A DNA stretch of 64,000 nt from Rhodococcus sp. SGAir0479 (GCF_005484805.1 NZ_CP039432.1:3720001-3784000), one strand, 5' to 3'. Shown: positions 16,816 to 27,013, counted from the stretch's first letter. Notes: generated from the sequence alone by a model not told the origin. Numbers and translations are program-made.

Positions 16816-19011
16816 TCACTTTCCGGGTTCGGGATCGCGCGGCAGACCCAGGATCCGCTCGCCGATGATGTTGAGCTGCACATTGGTGGTACCACCCGCG
16901 ATCGACATGCACTGCGAGTTCAGGAACATCTGCGTGGCCGAGCGGCGGTGCTGCTCACCGCGCAGCGACGTCGGGCCGGCCCACTCCATCGCAACCTCCC
17001 ACACCTGCTGGATGTGTTCGACGCCCAGCAGTTTCGCGATCGACGACTCGGCGCCGGGCTGCGCGCCGGTGAGCGAGCGCAGCGTCGTGCGCAGGCCCAT
17101 CAGGCCGCCGGACTGCGCGTCGCACAGCACCTTGCCCAGAACGGTCATCTGTTCGGCGTCGAGCCCGCCGGGGATCTCGGCGGCCAGGTCGAGCAGCGCC
17201 TCGCCACCCGAACCGAGCGACGAGTCGTGCGACAGCGAGACGCGCTCGTTGGCGAGCGTGGTGCGGGCCAGCTTCCAGCCGTCACCGGGCTCGCCGACCA
17301 GGCACTCGTCGGGGACGAAGACGTCGTCGAGGAACACCTCGTTGAACAGGGCCTCGCCGGTGATCTCCCGCAGCGGGCGGATGTCGAGTCCGCTGTTCTT
17401 GATGTCGATCAGGAAGTACGACAGGCCCTTGTGCTTGGGGACGTCGGCGTCGGTGCGGGCGAGGCAGATGCCCCAGTCGGCCTCGCGGGCCATCGACGTC
17501 CACACCTTCTGGCCGTTGAGCTTCCAGCCGCCGTCGACCTTGGTGGCCTTGGTGGACAGGCCGGCCAGGTCGGAGCCCGCGCCGGGCTCGGAGAACAGCT
17601 GGCACCACACGAAGTCGCCGCGCAGCGACTGCGGGACGAACCGCTCGACCTGCTCGGGGTTGCCGTGCGCGATCAGCGTCGGGACCACCCAGTTGCCGAT
17701 GATCATGTCGTGCGGGGTGAGCTTCGCGCCGCGGAGCTCCTCGGCGATGACGAGCTGCGTGACGGCGTCGGCGCTCTTGCCCCACGGCGCGGGCAGATGC
17801 GGTGAGGTGTAACCCTTCTCGGCCAGGTAAGCCTTCTGCTCGGCGCCCTCGAGCGCGGTCGCGGGCTCGAGCTCGGCGCGCACGTCGGCGCGGATCTGCT
17901 CCGCCTCCGGCGGCAGGTCGATGCTGAGGACGCGGCGGGCACCGTCGAGGGTCAGCTGCGCGACCCGACGCTTCCACGACGCGGTCGAGCCCGACAGGAT
18001 CCGCAACGACTGCGCGCGGCGCATGTACAGGTGGGCGTCGTGCTCCCACGTGAAGCCGATGCCGCCGAGGACCTGGATGCAGTCCTTGGTGACCTGGAAC
18101 GCCGACTCGAGCGCCACCGCCCCGGCGACCGCCGCGGCGAGCGACGCCTCGGCGGCGCTGACGTCGTCACCGAGCGCGCGAGCGGCGTCCCACGCGGTGA
18201 CGCGCGCCTGCTCGGTGAGGCTGAACATGCGGGCGGCCTTGTGCTTGACGCCCTGGAACTGGCCGATGACGCGGCCGAACTGCTGACGCACCCGCGCGTA
18301 GTCCGCGGCGGTGGTGGTGGCCCAGTCGGCCAGACCGGCCGCCTCGGCCGCGAACAGCGTGATCGCGATGTCGAGGACGCGCTGCGAATCCAGCGTCAGC
18401 ACATCGCCGTCCGCGAGCTCGAGGCCGTCGACGGTCACCTCGGCATTGCGGCGGACCACGTCGTGGCTCGGCAGCTCGGTGACCTCGAGGCGCTCACGCG
18501 AGACCACGACGAACGCGAGGTCGTCGTCGGCGGCCTCGTCGGTGGCAGCGAGCAGGAACACGTCACCCACCTGGCCGCCGAGGACGTAGCTGGACGTGCC
18601 CGACAGCGTGACCGTGCCGCCGTCGCGGACCACCTTCAGTCCGCCCGGCTGCAGCGCGACGGCGCCGAACAGCGTGCCGTCGGCCAGGCCCTCGAGTTCG
18701 GCCGTGCGGCCGGCCGCGTTCAGCACCGCCGAGACGACGGCGGTGGGCAGGAAGGGTCCGGGGACGAGCGAGCGGCCCAGTTCCTCGGTGACGATGGCGA
18801 GCTCGACCAGACCGTAACCGGCGCCGCCGAACTCCTCGGGCAGGTGCAGGCCCAGCATGCCGAGCTCGGCGAGCGAACCCCAGTAGGTGGGGCGGGTCTC
18901 GGACTTGGCCTCGACCGCCTCCCGGATCACGGTGGGGGTCGCGTGGCGGGCAGCCCAGCCACGCACGGAATCGCGGAGTTCGCGGTCTTCGTCACTCAAA
19001 CCAATGGTCAT
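16816..19011 (-). CDS. casC: CasC/FadE34-type fused acyl-CoA dehydrogenase
   Basis: A 731-residue protein with two acyl-CoA dehydrogenase domains in one chain: about 1-355 (starting MTIGLSDEDRELRDSV) and about 365-731 (with SEPGAGSDLAGLSTKA near its middle). This fusion is characteristic of FadE34 and of CasC from the Rhodococcus cholate cluster. In that family only the C-terminal half carries the catalytic Glu, the N-terminal half supplies FAD contacts, and five-carbon steroid side chains such as cholyl-CoA are oxidised. This is the strongest marker that the window encodes bile-acid rather than only cholesterol degradation. It is followed by thiolase, hydratase and thioesterase genes. The start ATG at 19011 is the first that fits the family N-terminus. 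Confidence 0.9.
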   Translation of the reverse strand: MTIGLSDEDRELRDSVRGWAARHATPTVIREAVEAKSETRPTYWGSLAELGMLGLHLPEEFGGAGYGLVELAIVTEELGRSLVPGPFLPTAVVSAVLNAAGRTAELEGLADGTLFGAVALQPGGLKVVRDGGTVTLSGTSSYVLGGQVGDVFLLAATDEAADDDLAFVVVSRERLEVTELPSHDVVRRNAEVTVDGLELADGDVLTLDSQRVLDIAITLFAAEAAGLADWATTTAADYARVRQQFGRVIGQFQGVKHKAARMFSLTEQARVTAWDAARALGDDVSAAEASLAAAVAGAVALESAFQVTKDCIQVLGGIGFTWEHDAHLYMRRAQSLRILSGSTASWKRRVAQLTLDGARRVLSIDLPPEAEQIRADVRAELEPATALEGAEQKAYLAEKGYTSPHLPAPWGKSADAVTQLVIAEELRGAKLTPHDMIIGNWVVPTLIAHGNPEQVERFVPQSLRGDFVWCQLFSEPGAGSDLAGLSTKATKVDGGWKLNGQKVWTSMAREADWGICLARTDADVPKHKGLSYFLIDIKNSGLDIRPLREITGEALFNEVFLDDVFVPDECLVGEPGDGWKLARTTLANERVSLSHDSSLGSGGEALLDLAAEIPGGLDAEQMTVLGKVLCDAQSGGLMGLRTTLRSLTGAQPGAESSIAKLLGVEHIQQVWEVAMEWAGPTSLRGEQHRRSATQMFLNSQCMSIAGGTTNVQLNIIGERILGLPRDPEPGK

Positions 19012-19061
19012 CGAAAGTTCCTCGGAAGTAGATGAAATACGACGGGCGCATCCGCGCCTGG

Positions 19062-19100
19062 GCGCCTTTTCGGCGGTGGGTCCCACCGCCGAAAAGGCGC
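19062..19100 (-). terminator. Hairpin after the FadA5-like thiolase
   Basis: GCGCCTTTTCGGCGGTGGG is followed at once by its perfect complement, giving a long inverted repeat just after the thiolase stop at 19118 (minus strand). It separates that gene from casC, whose start is only 51 bp further on. Confidence 0.6.
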
Positions 19101-19117
19101 ACGGGTGGCGGAGCCGC

Positions 19118-20428
<1,311 letters not shown>

Positions 20429-20438
20429 CTACGCGCGC

Positions 20439-20456
20439 GAAACAGTCAGCTGTTTC
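20439..20456. repeat. 7-bp inverted repeat GAAACAG/CTGTTTC
   Basis: GAAACAG-TCAG-CTGTTTC lies 160 bp upstream of the thiolase start, between that gene and the TetR terminator. It could be an operator for a TetR-family protein; no other copy was seen. Confidence 0.3.
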
Positions 20457-20493
20457 CGGCGGACGCCGCGTCCACGCCCCAGCCAGGACGAAA

Positions 20494-20522
20494 CCGGCCC
20501 CGCGACTGAGTCGCGGGGCCGG
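20494..20522 (-). terminator. GC-rich terminator after the KstR-like TetR gene
   Basis: A perfect 13-bp stem (CCGGCCCCGCGAC) with a 3-nt loop. On the minus strand it lies about 20 bp beyond the TAA of the TetR gene and is followed by TTTC. A symmetric TGAAATTCATTTCA (20526-20539) lies between the stop and the stem. Confidence 0.7.
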
Positions 20523-20540
20523 AATTGAAATTCATTTCAG

Positions 20541-21179
20541 TTATGCCGTCTCGGCAGCCGGCGGGAGCTGGGCATTCGAGAGGTCCGCGAGAAGCAACCG
20601 GCACGCGGTGCGCAGGTCCTCCTCCGCATCCGGAACCGAGATCCGCCCGTTGAGGCACGACTGGATGATCCCGAACCACGCCGATACCAGTAAACGCACC
20701 AGCACCGAGTCGTTCTCGGTGACCTGTTCGAGGCCGCCCGCCTCGAACAGCACGTCGCGGAACTGGCGGTCCACCCGCGCCACGTCGGGAATCGCGGTGA
20801 CCTTCGCGGTACTCGTGGACTGGATCATCGCGTTCGCCAGCAGCGGTCGGCGCAGCAGCGCCCGGGTGGCCCGCAGCAGCGTCTCGAAGATCTCGTCCTG
20901 CGGCGTCATGGCCGGCTGCGACCGCCGCGCGAAGCCCTCGCTCATCTGGTCGATCTGGTCGACCATCACCGCGACGAACAGATGCGTCTTCGACGGGAAG
21001 TAGCGGTACAGGGTGCCGATCGCGACCCCGGCCAGCTTGGCGACCTCGTGCATCTGGACGCGCTCGAGTTCCTTCTCGGCGCCCAACTGCGCCGCCGCGT
21101 CGAGCATGCGCGCGAACCGTGCCCGCTGCTCGGCCGAACTCGGTTCGGCTGCGTCCCGCGCCTCCGCGACTCTCGGCAC
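20541..21179 (-). CDS. TetR-family regulator, KstR-like
   Basis: A 212-residue TetR regulator. The helix-turn-helix region, residues about 45-70 (VQMHEVAKLAGVAIGTLYR and then YFPSKTHLF), is nearly the same as that of the cholesterol regulator KstR, including the VGTLYRYFPSK-type recognition helix. The ligand-binding domain is different. KstR family members are derepressed by steroid CoA thioesters. The GTG at 21179 is chosen because AGGGG lies seven bases upstream; longer in-frame versions lack a ribosome-binding site. It likely controls part of this island, perhaps through the KstR-like sites at 20359, 38803, 38948 and 52496. Confidence 0.82.
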   Translation of the reverse strand: MPRVAEARDAAEPSSAEQRARFARMLDAAAQLGAEKELERVQMHEVAKLAGVAIGTLYRYFPSKTHLFVAVMVDQIDQMSEGFARRSQPAMTPQDEIFETLLRATRALLRRPLLANAMIQSTSTAKVTAIPDVARVDRQFRDVLFEAGGLEQVTENDSVLVRLLVSAWFGIIQSCLNGRISVPDAEEDLRTACRLLLADLSNAQLPPAAETA

Positions 21180-21432
21180 CGTCGATCCCCTACTTTCTGC
21201 ACTCTGAATCCATCCGTGCACCGCGGGGACGCGCCGCACACTGGAATGCTCTCACCCGGCGACCGTTCGGTCGATGCACTCGGGCGCATTCCGGGGCACC
21301 CGCGCCATTTCCGGTCGACGGGCGCCCGGGCCACCCGGGGCGAACACCTGCGATTGCGCTCCACATCGAACCCGAAATCGCAGGAGGACACAACCACGCC
21401 GGCCCCCGGAGCGGGCGGCCGGGGCTCGCTCG

Positions 21433-22599
21433 TCAGACCAGGTTGTCCTCGACGGGCAGACCGAACGCGCCGCGCCCGTACATCGACAGGGCACGCTCGG
21501 CGTCGTTGGCCACGTGCACGCTGCCGGCATGCGCGTCCCGCCACGCGCGCTCGATGGGGTTGCCCCGATCGAGGGAGTTGCCGCCCGCGGTCTTGAACAG
21601 CAGATCGATCGCTTCGAGGGCGCGTTCGGTGGCGCGGACCTGGTCGCGCCGCACCCGCAGCCGCATGCTCATCGGCAGCGGCTCGCCGGCCTCGGCCAGC
21701 TCGAGCAACTCCCGGATGTTGCGGTCCATCTGCAGGATCGCCGCATCGATCTCCGACGACGCCCGCGCGACCGCCACCTGTGCGAACTGGTCCTCGGCGA
21801 AGCGGCCACCGCCGAGGCTGAGCCGCACCCGGTCCCGCATCGCCGACAGGTACTGCTCGTAGCACCCGGCGACCGTGCCCACCACCGGCGCGGCCACGGT
21901 GGTCGTGAAGATCGCGGCGAACGGCAGCTTGAACAGCGGCGCGGTGTTCACGCGCTGCCCGGGAGCTCGCAGCTGCGCCGCCTCGTAGTTGCGGATCGTC
22001 CGGTACTCCGGGACGAACACCTTGTTGACGGTGATCTCGTTGCTCGCCGTGCCCCGCAACCCGACGACGTCCCACACGTCCTTGATCCGGTAGTCGGTGC
22101 GCGGCACGGCGACGGTCATGAAGTCGACCGGGCGGCCCTCCGCACCGACGACGAGCGCGCCGAGCAGCGCCCACGTCGCGTGGTCGCACCCGGACGAGAA
22201 CCGCCACGTGCCGGTCAGCTCGTAGCCGCCGTCCACCGGCACGAGCTCGCCGACCGGCGCGTACGCCGACGACACCAGTACCGAGGTGTCCTGCCCCCAC
22301 ACCTCGTCCTGCACGCGGACGTCGAACAGGCCCAGGTGCCACGGGTGCACGCCGAGCACCGCGGTCACCCACCCGGTCGATCCGCAGGCGCCGGAGATCG
22401 CGCGGACCACCTCGTAGAAGTCCACCGGGCTGGTCTCGAGGCCCCCGTACCGGGCGGGTTGGAGCATGCGGAAGACGCCCGCGGCGCTGAGGTCCTGGAT
22501 CGACTGATCGGACACGCGCCGGGAGTCGTCGACGGTCTGGGCACGTTCGGCGATGGCGGGCAGTAACTCGCGGACCGACCGCAGAACCTCGCTGGCCAT
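21433..22599 (-). CDS. HsaA-like flavin-dependent monooxygenase, second copy
   Basis: A 388-residue member of the acyl-CoA dehydrogenase-like flavin monooxygenases that include HsaA, which hydroxylates the phenolic A-ring product 3-HSA with reduced flavin from HsaB. Shared segments with the copy at 29331 are RMLQPARYGGLE, GSTGWVTAVLGVHPW and FVPEYRTI. It diverges from that copy over the central and C-terminal parts. The gene is divergent from kshA, and a putative IclR site (22743) lies in the shared promoter region. It may be specialised for a differently hydroxylated seco-steroid. The ATG at 22599 has GGAGGAGG just upstream. Confidence 0.82.
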   Translation of the reverse strand: MASEVLRSVRELLPAIAERAQTVDDSRRVSDQSIQDLSAAGVFRMLQPARYGGLETSPVDFYEVVRAISGACGSTGWVTAVLGVHPWHLGLFDVRVQDEVWGQDTSVLVSSAYAPVGELVPVDGGYELTGTWRFSSGCDHATWALLGALVVGAEGRPVDFMTVAVPRTDYRIKDVWDVVGLRGTASNEITVNKVFVPEYRTIRNYEAAQLRAPGQRVNTAPLFKLPFAAIFTTTVAAPVVGTVAGCYEQYLSAMRDRVRLSLGGGRFAEDQFAQVAVARASSEIDAAILQMDRNIRELLELAEAGEPLPMSMRLRVRRDQVRATERALEAIDLLFKTAGGNSLDRGNPIERAWRDAHAGSVHVANDAERALSMYGRGAFGLPVEDNLV

Positions 22600-22904
22600 G
22601 TGGCCTCCTCCTCGACCCCGGGGCGGGTCGATGTCGGGATTGGGGGATATGCGCATGGTAGGGCGGAATTCACCCGGGGCTTCCCGCGGGCGTCCCCTTC
22701 GTCCGTTCACGGGGGTTCCCGAGCCCGGCCCCGCACGCCCGGTCCCGGCCAGTGGGATTTCGGCGAAACGGGTGACAGGAGTCACCTAGCGTGGCCGTCA
22801 TTGCCACGGGTGTGCATCCTGCACATGGGACCCCCACCGGTGGCGGGCGCCGCTGCCGCGAACGCGTCCGAAACGACATCGCTTTCCCCGAAAGGACGGA
22901 CGAA
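22600..22904. promoter_or_regulatory. Divergent promoter region, hsaA paralogue and kshA
   Basis: This 305-bp gap holds no convincing gene. It must contain promoters for both flanking genes. A putative IclR-type site occurs at 22743-22757. The region closest to kshA ends in AAAGGA, its ribosome-binding site. Confidence 0.6.
22743..22757. promoter_or_regulatory. Putative IclR-type operator
   Basis: TCCCGGCCAGTGGGA matches 12 of 15 positions of TCCCGCTNAGCGGGA. It is about midway between the divergent hsaA-like gene (22599) and kshA (22905). Confidence 0.45.
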
Positions 22905-24059
22905 GTGAGCATCAAGTCCGAAGAACCCGAAGTCCGCGAGATCGTCTCCGGCGCCGCCCCCACCCGCTTCGCCCGTGGCTGGCACTGCCTGGGCCTGTCC
23001 GAGTCGTTCCGGGACGGCAAGCCGCACTCGGTGCACGCGTTCGGCACCAAGCTGGTCGTGTTCGCCGACAGCAAGGGCGAGCTGCAGATCCTCGACGCGT
23101 ACTGCCGGCACATGGGTGGCGACCTGAGCCAGGGCGAGATCAAGGGCGACTCGGTCGCGTGCCCGTTCCACGACTGGCGCTGGAACGGCAAGGGCCGCTG
23201 CACCGACATCCCCTACGCCCGCCGGGTGCCGCCGATCGCCAAGACCCGCGCGTGGCCGACCCTCGACCAGGACGGCATGCTGTTCGTCTGGCACGACCCC
23301 GAGGGCAAGGCCCCGACGGACGAGGACATGTACATCCCGCGCATCGAGGGTGCGACGAGCGACGAGTGGACCGACTGGGTCTGGTACACCACCGAGGTCG
23401 ACACCAACTGCCGCGAGATCGTCGACAACATCGTCGACATGGCGCACTTCTTCTACGTGCACTACTCGTTCCCGACGTTCTTCAAGAACGTCTTCGAGGG
23501 ACAGGTCGCCAGCCAGTTCATGCGCGGCGAGGCCCGGACCGACATGCGCCCGCACGCGACCGGCGTTCCGAAGATGCTCGGCAGCCGCTCCGACGCGTCC
23601 TACTTCGGCCCGTCGTTCATGATCGACGACCTGGCCTACGAGTACGAGGGCTACGACGTCGAGTCGATCCTCATCAACTGCCACTACCCGGTCAGCCCGG
23701 ACAAGTTCGTGCTGATGTACGGCATGATCGTCAAGAAGTCGCCGGTCCTCGGCGACAAGGCGCTCGAGACCGCGCAGAAGTTCGGCGAGTTCATCGCCAA
23801 GGGCTTCGAGCAGGACATCCAGATCTGGAAGAACAAGACCCGGATCGAGAACCCGCTGCTGTGCGAGGAGGACGGCCCCGTCTACCAGCTGCGCCGCTGG
23901 TACGACCAGTTCTACGTCGACCGCGCGGACGTCTCGGCGGACATGACCGACCGCTTCGAGCACGAGATGGACACCACCAAGGCCGTCGCGTCGTGGCGCC
24001 GGGTCGTCGAGGACAACCTCGAGAAGAAGGCGCGTGAGAATGCAGCCGCTGGAGTGTGA
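22905..24059 (+). CDS. kshA: 3-ketosteroid 9-alpha-hydroxylase, oxygenase subunit KshA
   Basis: A 384-residue Rieske non-haem iron oxygenase. The [2Fe-2S] ligands are Cys67, His69, Cys86 and His89 (CRH and CPFH). The mononuclear iron site is in NIVDMAHFFYVHYSFP with His181 and His186, at the same positions as in M. tuberculosis KshA. KshA hydroxylates C9 of 3-ketosteroids; together with KstD this opens ring B. It needs the reductase KshB, which is not in this window. The start is GTG at 22905, with AAAGGA eight bases before it. In Rhodococcus a dedicated copy (kshA3) is needed for growth on cholate. Confidence 0.95.
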   Translation: MSIKSEEPEVREIVSGAAPTRFARGWHCLGLSESFRDGKPHSVHAFGTKLVVFADSKGELQILDAYCRHMGGDLSQGEIKGDSVACPFHDWRWNGKGRCTDIPYARRVPPIAKTRAWPTLDQDGMLFVWHDPEGKAPTDEDMYIPRIEGATSDEWTDWVWYTTEVDTNCREIVDNIVDMAHFFYVHYSFPTFFKNVFEGQVASQFMRGEARTDMRPHATGVPKMLGSRSDASYFGPSFMIDDLAYEYEGYDVESILINCHYPVSPDKFVLMYGMIVKKSPVLGDKALETAQKFGEFIAKGFEQDIQIWKNKTRIENPLLCEEDGPVYQLRRWYDQFYVDRADVSADMTDRFEHEMDTTKAVASWRRVVEDNLEKKARENAAAGV

Positions 24060-24303
24060 CCGCTGCGGGGCGTGTGTGCTGGTCCAGAAGCACAGCTGGG
24101 AGCACACCGCCGTCCAGTGGAACGAGGCCGCTCAGGAGGCGTGCCTCGAGATCCACGAGTGGGTGGGCCGTGAGGGTCGCCCCGGCGCCCCGGTGATGCG
24201 GTGCGAGTCGTTGAGTGCGGCGATCCAGGTCGCCGCGCTCGACGGCCGCCTCCCGATCACCAACGAGGAGCCCGTTCCCACCCCGCAGGTCGCGGACCAC
24301 TGA
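24040..24303 (+). CDS. Small cysteine-rich conserved protein overlapping kshA
   Basis: An 87-residue protein, MQPLECDRCGACVLVQKHSW at its start, whose ATG lies inside the 3' end of kshA (20-bp overlap); a GTG six bases earlier is an alternative start. It has a CxxCxxC cluster near the N-terminus and further Cys residues near 34 and 54, plus several His residues, which suggests metal binding (zinc or iron). It resembles no enzyme I can name. Tight coupling to kshA suggests a role in the hydroxylase system, such as cluster assembly, electron transfer or complex stability. That is inference only. Confidence 0.7.
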   Translation: MQPLECDRCGACVLVQKHSWEHTAVQWNEAAQEACLEIHEWVGREGRPGAPVMRCESLSAAIQVAALDGRLPITNEEPVPTPQVADH

Positions 24304-24331
24304 GTCGCACCGCAGACGAGAAGGACCTTTC

Positions 24332-25123
24332 ATGATCGACAAGAACCAGTACGGCCCGTGGGCCGTCATCGCGGGTGGCTCCGAGGGTGTCGGCGCCGCC
24401 TTCGCCGACGAGCTCAGCCGTGCCGGCCTCAACCTCGTGCTGATCGCCCGCAAGCCGGGTCCGCTCGAGGAGACCGCGGAGAAGGTTCGCGCGAACGGCG
24501 TCGAGGTGCGCACGCTGTCGCTGGACCTGCTGGCCGACGACGCGCTCGACCGGATTCGCAAGGTCACCGACGACGTCGAGGTGGGCCTGCTCATCTTCAA
24601 CGCCGGCGCCAACAGCTACGGGCACGAGTTCGTGACCGGTGACCTCGCCGGCTTCAACGGGGTCATCAACCTCAACATCACCAAGCAGCTCGAGCTGTCG
24701 CACCACTTCGGCGGCAAGATGAAGGACCGCGGCCGCGGCGGCATCATGCTGCTGGGTTCGCTGGCCGGCTACATGGGCTCCGAGCACCAGAGCATCTACG
24801 CGTCGTCGAAGGCGTTCAGCCGCGTGTTCGCCGAGAGCCTGTGGCTCGAGCTGGCGCCGCACAACGTGCACGTCGTCGAGCTGATCCTGGGCGTCACCCG
24901 CACGCCCGCGATGGTCCGTGCCGGACTCAACTTCGACATCCCCGGCATGATCGTGCAGGAACCCGAGGATGCGGCCCGCGAGGGACTCGAGCATCTGACC
25001 GACGGCCCGGTGTGGGTCGCCGGCGGCAACTACGAGGCCGCGCAGAAGCGCAGCGGCTTCCCCCGCGACAAGATGGTCAAGGGTGCGGCCGAGGCGATGC
25101 GCAAGCTCCTCAACCGCGGCTAG
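24332..25123 (+). CDS. Short-chain dehydrogenase/reductase downstream of kshA
   Basis: A 263-residue SDR of the atypical 17-beta-HSD12/DltE-like type. The cofactor motif is GGSEGVGAAFADELS (residues 15-29), NAGANSYG replaces the usual NNAG, and YASSKAFSRVFAE carries the catalytic Tyr and Lys. The ATG at 24332 follows GAGAAGGA. It is the third gene of the kshA transcript and is followed by a terminator at 25143. A hydroxysteroid dehydrogenase role is likely from context, but position and stereochemistry cannot be told. Confidence 0.85.
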   Translation: MIDKNQYGPWAVIAGGSEGVGAAFADELSRAGLNLVLIARKPGPLEETAEKVRANGVEVRTLSLDLLADDALDRIRKVTDDVEVGLLIFNAGANSYGHEFVTGDLAGFNGVINLNITKQLELSHHFGGKMKDRGRGGIMLLGSLAGYMGSEHQSIYASSKAFSRVFAESLWLELAPHNVHVVELILGVTRTPAMVRAGLNFDIPGMIVQEPEDAAREGLEHLTDGPVWVAGGNYEAAQKRSGFPRDKMVKGAAEAMRKLLNRG

Positions 25124-25142
25124 AACTTCAGATCGATCAGTG

Positions 25143-25172
25143 TGTGGCTGCGACCGAAAGGTCGCAGCCACA
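25143..25172 (+). terminator. Terminator of the kshA operon
   Basis: TGTGGCTGCGACC-GAAA-GGTCGCAGCCACA is a perfect 13-bp stem with a stable GAAA tetraloop, 20 bp after the SDR stop. Confidence 0.8.
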
Positions 25173-25219
25173 GCTGTATTCACGGCACTCTCCGTCTACG
25201 CCCCACGGAAGGAACACCG

Positions 25220-26122
25220 ATGAGTCTCGAGATGCTGCTGGCCGAACGTGAGATCGCCCGCGCCGTCACCCGGTTCGCGCGCGCGATGGACGAGCGGGAC
25301 TGGCCGGTGCTGCACCGGATCATGCTGCCGGACGCCACCGCGGAGCTGGGCACGGGAACCCTGCACGGGCCGGCCGAGGTCGAGGCCGCCATCCGCACCT
25401 TCCTCGACGACTGCGGTCCCACCCAGCACCTGCTGGGCAACATGCTCGTCGACGTCGACCTCGACGCCGGGACCGCCAGCAGCCGCACGTACGTGTCCGA
25501 TCTGCACCTCGGTGTCGGCGACCGGCGGGGCCTGAGCTTCTCCACCCTGGGCGACTACCACGACGAATGGCGCCTGACCGACGGCACGTGGCGCATGAGC
25601 CACCGCACCAAGCGCATGCACGGCATGCAGGGCGAGATCGAGGTGCTGGGATCGGGACCGGCGCACTGGGACGGCGGCACCTCCCCCGTGAACCCGCGCA
25701 CCGCCGCGGCCGACATCGAGGCCGTCAAGGCGCTCAAGGCGCGTTACTTCCGGCTCATGGACACCAAGGACTGGGACGGCCTGGCCGCGGTGTTCACCGA
25801 CGACGTCACGATCGACATGACGGAGACCGGCGGCGGAGTCACCCACACCGTGGCCGAATACCTGCCGTTCCTGCGGGCGAGCATCGAGGACGTCGCGACG
25901 GTGCACCACGGCCACACGCCCGAGATCACGCTCACCTCGGCCACCACCGCGTCGGGCACGTGGGCCATGGAGGACATGCTGTGGTGGCCCGACGGCGCGG
26001 ACCGGCCCGGCCTGCGCAGCCTCCACGGCTACGGGCACTACCACGAGGAGTACCGCAAAGACGGTGACGACTGGCGGATCAGCGCGATGCGGCTGAGCCG
26101 GCTGCGGACCGACACGGCCTGA
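25220..26122 (+). CDS. Tandem SnoaL-fold fusion protein (two NTF2-like domains)
   Basis: A 300-residue protein made of two SnoaL-like domains: about 1-150 (FARAMDERDWPVLHRIMLPDA near residues 18-38, TQHLLGNMLVDVDLD near 73-87) and about 160-300 (ARYFRLMDTKDWDGLAAVF, then VHHGHTPEITL and HGYGHYHEEYRKD). The second half is clearly related to the SnoaL proteins at 55458 and 56035. The fold includes bile-acid 7-alpha-dehydratases (BaiE), ketosteroid isomerases and cyclases. A two-domain chain is unusual because these proteins are normally single-domain oligomers. It has its own ribosome-binding site (GGAAGG) after the kshA terminator. Confidence 0.82.
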   Translation: MSLEMLLAEREIARAVTRFARAMDERDWPVLHRIMLPDATAELGTGTLHGPAEVEAAIRTFLDDCGPTQHLLGNMLVDVDLDAGTASSRTYVSDLHLGVGDRRGLSFSTLGDYHDEWRLTDGTWRMSHRTKRMHGMQGEIEVLGSGPAHWDGGTSPVNPRTAAADIEAVKALKARYFRLMDTKDWDGLAAVFTDDVTIDMTETGGGVTHTVAEYLPFLRASIEDVATVHHGHTPEITLTSATTASGTWAMEDMLWWPDGADRPGLRSLHGYGHYHEEYRKDGDDWRISAMRLSRLRTDTA

Positions 26123-26185
26123 CCCCGGCCGCGCGCACGGTCCTGGAGAACTTCCGCCGGCCGGGAGGGAGGCCTCCAGGATCGG

Positions 26186-27013
26186 TCAGCCGCCGCCAAC
26201 TCCCAACCGCTTCAGCAGCCCCATCGCATCGAACGGCGCGTAGCCCTTGATGTCGTTGTCGAAGTAGACGAACGCGTCCTGCCCGTCCGCGGTCCAGCGT
26301 TCGACACGGTCGGCCCAGACGTCCAGCGCCGCATCGGTGTATCCGCTCTCGTACAGCTTCGCGTCGCCGTGCAGGCGGGCGTACCGGAAGTCCGTGGTCG
26401 ACTCGTCGATCCACGGGAAGCGGCCGGCGGTGTCGGCCAGCACCAGCGCGACCCCGTGCCGGCGGGCGATCGGGACCACTTCGGGGGCAGCGAAACTCGG
26501 GTGGCGCACCTCGAGTGCGTGCCGGACGGGTCGATCGGCGTCGGGAGTGAGGAACACCCGGTCGTCGGCGAGTTTGCCGTCGTGGCGCGCGGCCAGCGCG
26601 GCCGCCTCGGTCGTGGTGCGCGGAAGCCGGCCCAGGAACTCGTCCAGCAGGTCGGCGTCGAACCCCATGTTCGGCGGCAGTTGCCACAGGATCGGTCCGA
26701 GTTTGCCGCCCAGCGCGAGAACCCCTGCGGCGAAGAAGTTCGCGAGCGGCACCTCGACGTCCCGCAGGCGGCGGATGTGCGTGATGTACCGGCCCCCCTT
26801 GACGGCGAAGACGAAGTCGTTCGGCGTCTCGTCCCGCCACTTGGCGTAGCTCGACGGCTTCTGCAGCGCGTAGAACGAGCCGTTGATCTCGATCGACGTC
26901 AGACGTTCGGCGGCATACCGCAATTCCGACCGGTGCACGAGACCCGACGGATAGAAACCGCCCCGCCAGCCCGGATACACCCATCCGGAGATCCCCACGC
27001 GGACGTCCACCAT
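26186..27013 (-). CDS. DUF72 family protein
   Basis: A 275-residue DUF72 (TIM-barrel-like) protein. It has the typical start VGISGWVYPGWRGGFYP, EINGSFYALQKPSSYAKW, then FAVKGGRYITH and the C-terminal YVYFDNDIKGYAPFDA-like segment (here FVYFDNDIKGYAPFDAM). The family is widespread with no well-established biochemical role. It is convergent with the SnoaL fusion and unrelated to steroid genes by sequence. Confidence 0.88.
   Translation of the reverse strand: MVDVRVGISGWVYPGWRGGFYPSGLVHRSELRYAAERLTSIEINGSFYALQKPSSYAKWRDETPNDFVFAVKGGRYITHIRRLRDVEVPLANFFAAGVLALGGKLGPILWQLPPNMGFDADLLDEFLGRLPRTTTEAAALAARHDGKLADDRVFLTPDADRPVRHALEVRHPSFAAPEVVPIARRHGVALVLADTAGRFPWIDESTTDFRYARLHGDAKLYESGYTDAALDVWADRVERWTADGQDAFVYFDNDIKGYAPFDAMGLLKRLGVGGG

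Noticed and set aside
20526-20539. Symmetric TGAAATTCATTTCA between the TetR stop and its terminator as a KstR site
   Set aside because: It has the right spacing but sits downstream of the regulator and ahead of its terminator, about 245 bp from the next start, so an operator role is doubtful.
25131-25145. IclR-like sequence after the kshA operon (GATCGATCAGTGTGT)
   Set aside because: Only about half of the motif positions match and it overlaps a terminator.
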